Assembly (NCBI GenBank): GCA_033558025.1 | Contig: JAUCEF010000009.1 | Coordinates: 1,426,001-1,490,000 of the forward strand | From: Phytophthora sp. 'mugwort' | Lineage: Eukaryota; Oomycota; Peronosporomycetes; Peronosporales; Peronosporaceae | DNA: 64,000 nt | Direction of reading: 5' to 3' | Shown here: one piece after another, positions 55,011-64,000 of the stretch | How the letters are laid out: each line of letters starts with the position of its first letter | How positions within the stretch are numbered: position 1 is the stretch's first letter | Notes under the pieces: model-generated | What the model saw: the letters and a program-made list of their open reading frames with translations, nothing else | The model's database searches: none | Told to the model about the DNA's origin: nothing | Made by a program: the position numbers and the translations under genes

Positions 55011-57160
55011 CAGGGATCCCGGTTAATGCATGCAGGCATAAATTAACGTGCATTTTATTTACTTCCATTATGTATGGGAGCCTCCTGTAGAGCCGCTGAC
55101 CATTATACGTAGCGAGTTTTTAGATATGCATTATTAAGGGGTGGGGTCTGATTTCGTAATTACGTTTATCGCTTACAACCAACCATTCGCAGCTGCCAGG
55201 TCTCCGAACACTTCGTCCACACACAATTATTTTTGCCCTAGGTCTGGCAATGGGCGACATCAACCTCTCTAGGTCCGCTTCTGCTGGTCCATTTTCACAG
55301 AAGCAAATTGCTTTCTTCTATTTTTCCCGTGCCTGGACGACAACGGCGAGTCTACAGCCTATTACAAATGTAAGGTGTGCTCCACAGTGCACAAGCAGCC
55401 CACGGGCACAGGCACGACAAAACTCAATCAGCATATTCGGCTCAAACATGCCAATTTCAAGGCCGAAATGCTTGCTGCTGGTCCCGGCAAGACCGACTCA
55501 CTTCTGTCTTGGATTAGCAAAAAGGCGCATCGTTTTGGTTGGCTGGAGTGGACGATTTTCGGTAATCTACTGTTCAGCTTTTGCGAGCAAAAGAGGACGA
55601 GGAGGTACGAATTTTACCATATTTTACGGCCTGAGACTTAATTTGTTTTCTTATTTCAATATATAGGTACGCGAATCTTTCTCAAATTTGCTCCGAAACG
55701 CTTAAACAGATATCCAAAACGTCACCGAAGCGGTGGAAGCTAAACTTTCTGCAGAGATGCGTCAAAAGTTTGGTCTAATTTTTGATGGCTGGACCCATGG
55801 CCCAGAGCATTTTATCGCTGTAGTTGCGTGTTACGAAGTCGATGGAGTGCCGTACCGACCGCTTTTGGCTAACACCGGTACTGGAGCCACCAAAGGAGGC
55901 AGTGGACGACTTGATAATTACTCACAACGCAGAGGCGCACCGTGAGGCCATAATACTAATTTTGGGGGTATTCGACAAGACAATCGACCAAGCTATATTC
56001 TTGGTTAGTGACAACTGCTCACGTAACAAGAAACTTGCTCGTATCCTCTGCGTCCCATTAGTTGGCTGTGCAAGTCACCGCATGAAACTGGCGGTCTCAA
56101 CACTCACAGCGTCCCTAGGAAGTGTGCTGAGCAATATCCAGACGCTGATGGTTCGCCTCCGCACTCTCAACCATTCAGCAAAAATCAGGTAATCTCTATT
56201 TTGTGATTTCTTATTGATTTCTTATTAATCTTCTAAGTTTAATTAAGTCTTATGTTTTTTTTATTAAGAACAAAAACAAAGAAAGGTTCAGGACGGAGCT
56301 TAGACCTAAACTTCGCCAAGTCACGAGGTGGGGATCTACGTACCACATGTTGAAACGGTACTTCGAATTAGAATTTATCGATCGTGACGACGAAAGGCTG
56401 GCTGATTGTATCCCATCAGCCAGCGATAACAAGAAGCTGAAGGTGTTACTTGAGACGTTGGGTAACGTGGAGTCGGTATCCATGTGACTGCAGTCTGACG
56501 ACGTAACACTATGGGAAGTTCGGGTTCTTTTAAACGCACTGCTCAAAGAAAAAACAGCGTTAAAGCGTTATCTGGGTACATTTGTGTGGGTGTGTTCGTG
56601 TAATTTTTTTTGTGCTTTTTAAAACAATATATATTTAAGGTGCAACGGTTAATATTGTGGCTAGTCCGGATTTTGAGTCTGCTTGCGTAAAAATACAGAC
56701 TGGCAAACATCATCTCATGAGTCGCCAAGAGAAGCATGCCGCTCAACCGTTTGAGCGGCAACCCGCTACAATCGCAACTTCTGAGAGCGCGAAGAAGGTC
56801 AGCTTTCGCTGCATCGGTTTTAAAGAAGGCTCGACTCGAATCAAAATAAAGCACTTACGACCAAGTCAACACGATTCGGCCGACGTCCAACCTTGCGGAA
56901 CGCTTGTTCAGTGTGGCTCGTGCTACGTACGGTATTGACCGCCACTTGCTGCTACCCGTTTTGCTTGAGTTGATTCTATCCTTAGAGATAACGAGAGCTA
57001 CTGGGATGTTCAAACTGTTCATGAGTGCTTGACTAGAAGATTTCCCTATTAATGCCATTAATGAACATTATGCATATAAAGGGTTGCCTTATTCCTAAAT
57101 GCATAATGCATGGACGGATAAATTTTTGACATGAGATTAATGTCATTATCGGGAACCCTG
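55011..57160 (+). mobile_element. Complete-length hAT element with decayed transposase
   Basis: The left end begins CAGGGATCCCGGTTAATG and the reverse complement of the right end begins CAGGGTTCCCGATAATG. These are typical hAT terminal repeats, and the flanks form an 8-bp duplication with one mismatch. Inside, on the plus strand, are a BED finger (CKVCSTVHKQPTGTGTTKL..H..H, about 55368-55450), FGLIFDGWTHGPEHFIAVVA (first catalytic Asp, 55770), a DNCSRNKKLARIL block (second Asp, about 56010) with CASHRMKLAV, and a helical region with RWGSTYHMLKRYFELEF (about 56323). The C-terminal dimerisation domain reads RPTSNLAERLFSVARATYG, then LLLPVLLELILSL (about 56870-57000). Two GT-AG-like introns (about 55605-55667, 56189-56267) and several frameshifts are present, so it is inactive. 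Confidence 0.85.
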
Positions 57161-57836
57161 GTTCCACTATCTTGTTTGGGGTGAATTGAGGAGGAGTGGC
57201 GCTACAATGTGTCGCACTAAGGGGTTGCCACCTACCTACCATGTCCATATCTGACCTAGGTGGAATAATGCTCCGTTCACACTCACAACCAGTGTAGCTT
57301 AACGGGAAAACTGCGGTTTAACGGGATAGGTCAAATTATGATTAAAACCCGATCCGTTTACCAACTGCGCTCAGACACCGTCTAACGGAGGGGTTTCCCC
57401 GATGATCTGTGACCAACTGAACTTGGTATCACCTTGTGTACCCGTCGGTGGGCTGGATCTGCTCTCTTGGGCCTCCGAAGGATGCAGCGATGTAAAGTCT
57501 TGAACGTCCTGGCGGGAAGCGGGGATGCGTGGAGCGTCGCGGAACTCTACGATCTGCTGCCGTTATTGATTCCGATCTGAGGTAGTCGACTTTCTATCGG
57601 GGGCCTGGACTTGATCCGAGGCTGACATTGCCGTGTGGCGTTGTTCCTATCCTTGCGTTGCTTGCCGCTTCCTTTAGCGGGATCTTACGAGTTGAGAGCC
57701 GAGACGATCGTCGGCCAAGAACAGGGTGCCGATCGATCGAGGTATGCGCCTGAGCAGAAGCTCGCTGGTGTGGGGGGAGAATAGGCTTATATACGAACCG
57801 ATCTTCTCGCCACGATACTAGATCTGCTGGCTTGGG
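57161..57836. other. Noncoding repeat-like region
   Basis: No protein was recognised. TTGGTATCACC at about 57430 resembles an initiator-tRNA primer binding site, so part of this may be LTR retrotransposon leader or LTR, but no flanking copy was seen. GATC words begin to accumulate here. Confidence 0.3.
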
Positions 57837-58039
57837 CTAGCTGGCACATGTGGGCGGATGGAGTTCCCTTCCTGCGCTACTTGAAAACCGCCTAAGTCGT
57901 CCAATGGAAATTCGAGTCTGATTGTTGTTTTCCTTTTCTTGTCCTATCCACCCATCCTGAACCATATCTCGTACCACTTGGATCTCCTGATTCAAGTGCT
58001 TGTTCAACCACTCAACACGTACCGTCTTCACACTTTCCA

Positions 58040-58620
58040 TCCCCGAGGTGATTGCCGATCGAATCCGGATCTGCCAGATCGCGGATGTCAGGACATGTAA
58101 GTCGATCTGCGAACACCGATCGGCCCGATCTGCCAGATCGCGTATGTCAGAATGCGTATACCGATCTGCCAGATCCAGGATGTCGGAGCCTGTATACCGA
58201 TCGACGAATACCGATCGACCCGATCTGCTCGATCTTGAATGTAAGATCGATCTGATTTGCCCGATCCCGGTCGATGGGGTGTATCTCGGTCTGTGCATGC
58301 CGGGCAGCCCGATCCTCCGTACCCAGGACCAGGTCGGCCCGATCCCGCTATCTATCTGATCCATCTGCCAGATCCCTGGTGGCGGGTCGGTTCGTTCTCC
58401 CTGGTCTCGTGCGACGAAGTGCACGACGATCTGCGAGTGTCGGATCGGCCCGATCTTGGCTGGTCGTGCACTGCTGGTCGCCCACAGGCCCCCATCGCGG
58501 ACCCTTGTGCCGATTCTGAACCGCCTGACAGGATAGGCCAGAGATCATCCCGATCGAGTCCAAACCGGAACCAGATCCATCAGGTCAAATCCGGTGTCGC
58601 TGGCCAGTCTTGATCTCTTG
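58040..58620. repeat. GATC-rich tandem-like tract
   Basis: Imperfect units built on CCGATCTGCCAGATCGCGGA..GTATA repeat three to four times between 58065 and 58260 and then degrade to about 58620. I count over 20 GATC sites in about 400 bp, where about 1-2 would be expected. The tract is self-complementary at many points (GATCTG..CAGATC). A 195-codon minus frame (58424-57837) translates the repeat as SDILDLADRYTHSDIRDLAD and is followed by a non-repetitive segment (VEWLNKHLNQEIQVVRDMV). I treat that frame as unproven. Confidence 0.7.
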
Positions 58621-59045
58621 TCTCCCGTCCTTATCCAGATCCAGACTCGTATATCTATCCGATCCCCTATCTCTTGGGTGGCTACGGTATAACAGATCCG
58701 TGCTCGATGGCTGCTTGACCTTGGCTTCCTTTCCCTTTGTCAGAGCATCCCCTTATAGCCCCGTATTAATTCGAAAGTCGTCCCGATTTTACTTCGTATC
58801 TTGATCTGGCTCGATCGTCCCCTTTCTTCACCACTGGAGCCGCCATTCTCACAGATCTGGCCATTTCTTGGGGATCTGATATTAAAAGCTTCTCCACAAA
58901 ACTCTCAGATGGCGTTTCGATTCTTCCTCCTGGCAGCATTGCGATCTGGAAACAAACTACTTTTAACCACTACGTCTTATGTACGCACCGATGCCTAGCG
59001 GAGAGCAAGCGGTTTTCGCGACCAACAAGTTTGCAGCTTCAAAAC
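58621..59045. other. Noncoding stretch after the GATC tract
   Basis: GATC-rich words continue at lower density to about 58870. Short plus frames have no motif. No gene is supported. Confidence 0.4.
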
Positions 59046-60260
59046 CTAGACGGCGAGAAGTGAAAAGATGAGCACTTGTGACGGCCACGATTGGGTTGCG
59101 ACGCGCGTTTGAACGAATCTCGACGTTGGTCCGGTTTGCCCGACTCGACGGTACGTAGCTTGGCTGCGCGCACGCCTTTCCGTTGCTTGTTCACAGCATC
59201 GTATGAACTCTTTCAGCGTCATCTTGTAGAAATCGGCTTTTTGAAAGAAGAGAGACATTATCGACGTGTGGTATTCGTCAAGTGTTCGCGATCATGTCGA
59301 ACTTGTTGCGAATCCAACAGAATGTCTCTGACATGATCGCCCACAGCTTGATCAAGCGACCGAAGTACATCTCGACAACGATGCGGTCAGACGAAATGCG
59401 TCGGTTACGCTGAAATTATCATTGATAAGCTCGCCATTTCGAGGTCCTAGGCTTGGGTTGGATCGTTCTGATTATCTGGTCAGATCCTTGATATCCCATG
59501 TTTACCAGGACGCCCCAGCTTCACTCGAATATTTCGTGGCCTCCGTTGTCTTCTACTCCGAGTTCTCCGTGACGGCATTCTTGACTTATTAACATGTCCG
59601 TGAGAAAAACAAATTCACTCCAAGAAGATGGTGTTGTCGTGCGTGGGCACCGGATAGTGCGATGACAGCGAGACGCATTCGCCTGGAAGTGCAACATGCG
59701 CTACAAGTTTTAGTCCATAAAGGTGGTCCTTACCGGAATAATACGTTTTTGCTTCCGTGAAACTTCCACTCGGGCGGTAAGTCTCTTGGAACTTCATGTC
59801 TGTAGCGTAGAGTGCGTATTGGTAGTCCTGAACAGTTGAAACTTTCGACATTGCGTTGACATTGCGATCGTCTGGACGAATCGATCCATAAGTTGTTTTC
59901 GATCAGCTCGAGCACCGTCATCGTCATTTTTCCGAAGACTCCTTCCGCCCGTAAACTCTGGCATACATGTCCCACTGCGCGTACCGCTTCAGGACGTTCA
60001 ACGCCATTAAGAAGGCGTCGGGCGCAGTGCATTTAAATCCCCGACTTCGTCCAGAATCTCACTACGGCGAAATTGCTGGCTAGACCAGAGCATATAGTGA
60101 CTCGCCTCACCGATCCTCGATCGGCGAGGAAACAGTCGTGGATCGGGCTGTTGGAGTCGATTTCGTCTTCGGCCGGTGCAGTACTCATCATTAAGCCGTT
60201 TCTTGCAACCTCTCCTCCCGACGCACCGTGGAGTCTTCCATCTGGGCCAGGACCACGGCG
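59046..60260 (-). mobile_element. PIF/Harbinger (DDE_Tnp_4) transposase relic
   Basis: The minus strand carries the catalytic core at 59851-59615 (YQYALYATDMKFQETYRPSG, then YYSGKDHLYGLKLVAHVA and SSHYPVPTHDNTIF), which matches the DDE_4 pattern of Harbinger transposases (D, then HYPG..SD). An upstream block (about 60030-59850, EVFGKMTMTVLELIENNLW) is in other frames. A downstream tail at 59258-59046 (FFQKADFYKMTLKEFIRCC) may be its C-terminus. Several frameshifts are present and no terminal repeats were found. Confidence 0.7.
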
Positions 60261-60876
60261 GTGCTGACCATCTGGGGACTGCTTCTGGTCGGCATTAGCG
60301 AATAACTTGGGTATGCTGATCTGTTGGTTTGTAAATTGAGAAGTGAAAAGTAAAACGCGCTTTCGGAGTTTTGGCGGTGAAATGTGCCGTAGACCGATCA
60401 AATGCCGTTTTTCGCCGGCATTTGATTAAAATAAAATAACATACTGACATATACACGGGGTTTCTGTAAAATGCTTACCTTAAAGACAGCTAGCTGCGTC
60501 AGTTATCTATTGATGTGCTAGCGGATCTAGTGGGCTCTGTCTGGAAAAAGTTATGGGCGTACATGCTGAACTCATGTATCCGTATATAGTGTTGCATACA
60601 AACTTAACATATAGGTACGATTGCAGCCATATGGCATTCCGAGCACTCTGAAATGATCGGAACAGCATTTGGAGCATTATCCGCATTACGAGCGTGCTTC
60701 CATCCAACGACGGTATTCACGCAAGACTCCGGCAACGTTTTTCGCCGACAGAACGATGTGATAACAAAGCGCAGAAGACGGCGAAAGAAGGGTGCATTGA
60801 GGCTGATAATGCATTTGAACTTCGGTCTGGTGATTGGCCAATAGGGATAACAGACGATCCTGGCGAAATCCCCAAA

Positions 60877-60878
60877 TA
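60877..60878. repeat. TA target duplication, left of pogo element
   Basis: TA immediately before ACAGATTTTACCG. It is matched by TA at 62663-62664 after the right end. Confidence 0.6.
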
Positions 60879-62662
60879 ACAGATTTTACCGTATATAAGC
60901 CCCGATAAATTATAAGTCCGGTGCTAACATTTACTTGTGTTCAAAATTATAAAAGCCCTGTATCAAATAGAGACCCCGTATAAATATAAATCCGGTCTAC
61001 ATTAAAAACAATCGCACCGTCCTCATGTCCTCGAAGGCTTATCTTTTCAACAAGACCCGCCCAGTACGTCTCCATATTCGAAATGTCGACGATCAGACGC
61101 AACGCTATCCCCCTGTGGAAGAAGAAAGAAGTGCTCAACTGGATCAACACCGCAGGTAAAGGGATACCAAGCCGCGCTGTGCCTTACTTCCGCGAACGAG
61201 ACTGGGATCTGGATCCTGGAACAGTTAGGCGCTGGTGGCGCAAGCGCAATGAAATCTGGGCAGGGATCCCCACCAACAGCGCCTGCCTGGTGGCGGTGTG
61301 GCGGTCGCAAGAAAGCCCTGGGTGTATTGAAGGATTTCCTGTTAGAGATGATCGTGCTGAGGAGACTTAAGAAAGAGAAGGTTAACAGGGTTATCAGGGA
61401 GTGGACTGCAATTCAAGCATTGCCGATTCACAGCGAGCTTGATGACGGCCCGACTTGGTCTTTCCAAGCATCTCCACACTGTGTGAGCAGTTTCATGAAC
61501 GCAACGAACTGTCTCTCCGACGTCGGACCAATCTCACGACGCTGAGTGATGAGCAGCGTGTCGGTCATGCAGTCGCGTACACCCGGTACTTGAGTGATAA
61601 AAAAGAGCACATTCAATTTCGCGCACACTGTACTGATGTATATTTTGAAGACGATCGTGAACTGACTGTAAATATCCGTGGAAGTCGCCACGTCGTCGTA
61701 AAATCGACTGGATTTGAGTCCATGAGAGTGACTGTGGTGCTTGCAGTCACGGCTACTGGTGTAAACTACACCTCTAGTGATCTGGAAGCATAAGAAGGGG
61801 TCACGCTTGATCTCAAAGATTGGGAGAACTTATGTGGTGTATCAACCGAAGGCCTGGGTCGATTCCGAGTTACTATGCAACTGGATAGACACTTTTTCCC
61901 CGCAGTATTACAAGCAGACGGGAAGCGCTGCTGTGGACAGCATGAGAGTCCACATTTCCAAGAGTGTGAAGTCGAAATGCTCGGGTCGTGACATAGCGAT
62001 GGGTGTGATTCCTGGGGGCCTCACTGCGTAGCTGCAGGCGGGTGACATTGGCATTTACAAACTGTTCAAGGGTTCACTGTCTGGTTTATCGACGAGTGGA
62101 AAACTCCGATCGTGTGGGTACATCCGCACAGGAAATCCCGGCCTCTGAGTGTTGAGGTTGTTGCTGGTGGGTGCAGGAAAGATACTGATCAGTCCACCAT
62201 TGACAGCTCTATTGCAAGTACCGGGTTCTCCCCCATTCCAGACGACTGCTTCATTTGGAGGCACGACGTGTAAGACAGGCGATTCCAACAGGAATGGGAT
62301 AAAGAAGAGAAATGTGAGAAGCCAATGATGAGGGCGAGGTTGACGACGAACTGGCCAATGCACTGGATGATATCGAGCTCATAGATGAGTAGCAGCGGTA
62401 GCCGACACAGAAGCATTTGTTGGATGAGCGGTGGGTGTGACTCGAGCGGAGCAACATATGTTTTAAATATCCACTTCCTATTTTTTATTCTTTCAAATAA
62501 ACTCGGGATACATTGGATTGTAAGATTTTTTTTCTCGGGAGGCACAGTATATGGCCAATATTTAGACCTTACTCATATGTGACCCTCTCTTCAAAGTAAT
62601 CATATTTGGGGGGGGGGGGGCACTAAAGAATAGTAACCCGGGTACTATATGATAAAATCCGT
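60879..62662 (+). mobile_element. pogo/Tigger-like element with terminal inverted repeats
   Basis: The left end ACAGATTTTACCGTATATAA pairs with the reverse complement of the right end, ACGGATTTTATCATATAGTA, about 14 of the first 17 bases being identical. TA flanks both sides, so the element is 1784 bp. The transposase starts at 61083 with an HTH/CENP-B-type region (WKKKEVLNWINTAGKGIPSR, VRRWWRKR). It continues in shifted frames with LSLRRRTNLTTLSDEQ and the DDE_1 domain: TDVYFEDDRELTVNIRGSRH (first Asp, about 61637), VVYQPKAWVDSELLCNWID, DSMRVHISKSVKSKC (second Asp) and IPGGLT..LQAGDIGIYK (third Asp, about 62047). A stop interrupts GGLTA. The C-terminus ends near 62450. It is relatively young but inactive. 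Confidence 0.85.
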
Positions 62663-62892
62663 TAAGTGCAACATGCAACTCCAAGTTCTCTGGGTGGGCA
62701 GCACTTCTGTCGGCAGCGAGATACCATTATTTTGGTGCGATTGTGATACTTGAATAAATGCACATTTTGCAAGTCTTTCTGGCGCTGAAGTGTCTAGTGT
62801 TCTCATTACGTTACGGACTCAACAGCTACTGCAAGTTCCAGACTAAGAACTTCGTCTGTTTGGCAGTTGTTGCTTCTAATGATCGGAGACGT

Positions 62893-63180
62893 CTACGTGC
62901 CAGCAGTTCTTCGGGAAGTTGAATTGGCAGATCTTTTGTTGGTGGCCGTAGTTGGGCTTTTTTTTTTTTTTTTTTTTTTGGTCCTGCGCTCCTCCAGGTC
63001 AGCCTTGCTCCCGTCAACCCAAGTGATTGATTCGTCTGACGCAGATCCATCCGCCTGATCGAGCCTACGGGTCTCGGAGCCGACGTCGTTTGCGCCACGT
63101 AGCGTACTAGAAGTGTCAACATCAACAGAGAAAAAGGTAGTAGCGATGAGAGCGAAGGCGATGCCGAACGAAGCGCGCAT
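62893..63180 (-). CDS. Candidate secreted RxLR/EER-like effector protein (frame uncertain after a homopolymer)
   Basis: The minus-strand frame starts MRASFGIAFALIATTFFSVD, a signal peptide. It is followed by a short acidic region with RRLD at residues 38-41 (a degenerate RxLR) and an EER at 63-65, the spacing seen in oomycete host-translocated effectors. After residue 66 the frame enters a run of A (23 T on the plus strand, about 62957-62979), read as Lys. In this frame it stops at 95 aa; another frame after the run stays open to 62826. So either the C-terminal domain is lost, or the run length varies or was mis-sequenced. Such proteins act inside plant cells. No W or Y motif is identifiable. 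Confidence 0.55.
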   Translation of the reverse strand: MRASFGIAFALIATTFFSVDVDTSSTLRGANDVGSETRRLDQADGSASDESITWVDGSKADLEERRTKKKKKKKSPTTATNKRSANSTSRRTAGT

Positions 63181-63221
63181 GCTTATTGTTGATGGGTGTG
63201 GAATGGGCTAAACGTCATGAT

Positions 63222-63239
63222 GGAAATCGAGAAGTGAGA
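63222..63239 (-). promoter_or_regulatory. Candidate oomycete Inr/FPR core promoter
   Basis: The minus strand reads TCTCACTTCTCGATTTCC. This fits the oomycete initiator (YCAYTYY) followed by the flanking promoter element (AWTTTNC-like), and lies about 45-60 bp upstream of the effector candidate's ATG. Confidence 0.5.
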
Positions 63240-64000
63240 TGAGTTTTTGCAGCGGTTCGTAGGTGAGCTCAAAATGATATCGCTCATCTGAGGCCAACTC
63301 GTATTCTAGGTGGTAGTTTTTCCGGCTGTGCGAACAGTGCTGTGTTGATTATTTTGCGATGCAGTAAACACGCTCAGTTGGTTCATTACACATTCACATC
63401 AGTACGCTACCATCGCTTTACGTGTCAAAAGGCTCGCCACCTATTTCCATGGGGTATCACAGGTCAGGGATCACACACTTCCAAAAATCTGTCATAACTT
63501 CCCTGTTGATGACATCGATCCTAGAACATCAACGGTCAAAATATACGATTTCGTGACTGGTTTTCACTGGCAATTCACGAATCCATCTGGAACTAAATCA
63601 CCCGGAGTGAAGGCAAACGTTCTACTGTAGGCGAGGCCTAGAACATCGCTTGAGTTCATCGCGCCTTCCACAATTTTGGGCAGCTACAACTTCATCGTGT
63701 CCGTGACGATGAAGTTGTGTCCCCCAGTCCGTGAACAGCGTCGAGAAGAACCAATAACACCCCCACTTTAGAAGAATGTATGCTTTGCAAGCAAATCATC
63801 CGAAGAAGCGATCTGAAGATCAAGACGACGCCTATCGTCACATCCGTTCTCATATCCTGGAGTGGGTGAGCTATACATTAAGTTATTCGCTTCAGCAGAG
63901 CCAATAGCACGATACAGACTGCTTTAAAAGCTCCCGCTTGCACGCTACTTGAAACAGAATATGGAATATGAGCAGTACGATACCTATGAAGGCCACAAAT
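63240..64000. other. Terminal intergenic stretch with a hairpin and a possible gene start
   Basis: A perfect 13-bp inverted repeat with a 7-nt loop lies at 63686-63718. An ATG at 63776 opens a plus frame of about 43 codons (MYALQANHPKKRSEDQDDAY) that meets a GTGAGC donor-like site at about 63868. It could be the first exon of a gene running off the window, but there is no domain to support it. Confidence 0.3.
63686..63718. repeat. Perfect 13-bp inverted repeat (hairpin)
   Basis: ACAACTTCATCGT and ACGATGAAGTTGT are separated by GTCCGTG. It lies about 60 bp upstream of a possible start codon. No T run follows, so it is not an obvious terminator. Confidence 0.7.

Noticed and set aside
57837..58424. 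195-codon minus frame as a protein-coding gene
   Set aside because: More than half of it translates the GATC-rich tandem tract and no family is recognised. Open frames are expected in such repeats.
1..64000. CRISPR arrays, rRNA genes, bacterial-type operons or riboswitches
   Set aside because: No regularly spaced repeats, rRNA core sequences or Shine-Dalgarno/operon structure were seen. The introns and transposons are eukaryotic.

Overview
The window looks like oomycete nuclear DNA, most likely Phytophthora or a close relative. The evidence is the short GT-AG introns of about 60-110 nt, the mix of transposon families (a Crypton with a GCR1_C-like tail, an endonuclease/RT/RNase H LINE, MULE, hAT, pogo, Tc1/IS630-like, PIF/Harbinger and piggyBac-like), a large decayed ankyrin array, an oomycete-type Inr/FPR core promoter and a small secreted protein with an RxLR/EER-like layout. 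All assignments are from reading the sequence; no database search was run.

Two islands hold intact host genes. Island 1 (about 2.6-9.4 kb) has a three-exon WW-IQ-LRR protein with a TPR/coiled-coil tail and a GH1 beta-glucosidase that is secreted and membrane-anchored. Island 2 (about 32.3-47 kb) has a five-exon C2HC zinc-finger/coiled-coil protein (minus strand), a pair of tRNA-Arg(CCG) genes in inverted ~350 bp arms, a five-exon TPR/methyltransferase fusion, a Myb-SHAQKYF-type factor, a three-exon 115-aa glycine-rich membrane protein and V-ATPase subunit a (two exons, minus strand). In every spliced gene the exon phases agree across all junctions.

The rest is a transposon graveyard. From left to right: a DDE-like element (0.05-2 kb); a truncated Ty3/gypsy (10.5-13.5 kb); transposase scraps (13.8-14.7 kb); an ankyrin-repeat pseudogene (14.8-17.5 kb); a Crypton (17.8-19.9 kb); uncharacterised ORFs (20-20.9 kb); a piggyBac-like transposase (21.7-22.9 kb); and a LINE split by a MITE and by a MULE-bearing insertion (24.8-31.7 kb). 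After island 2 come a hAT/DUF659 relic, a possible cysteine-peptidase-like ORF, a copia tail, a Tc1/IS630-like element, a hAT element with recognisable ends (55.0-57.2 kb), a GATC-rich tandem tract (about 58 kb), a PIF/Harbinger relic and a pogo-like element with TIRs and a TA duplication (60.9-62.7 kb). The window closes with a candidate secreted effector next to a homopolymer run.

Genes and transposons are sharply partitioned, as expected of a two-speed oomycete genome. The host genes look like housekeeping or regulatory loci with no operon-like relationship. The most informative new observations are element boundaries that can be defined from TIRs and target-site duplications, the tRNA inverted duplication, the GATC-rich tract and the unusual domain fusions.
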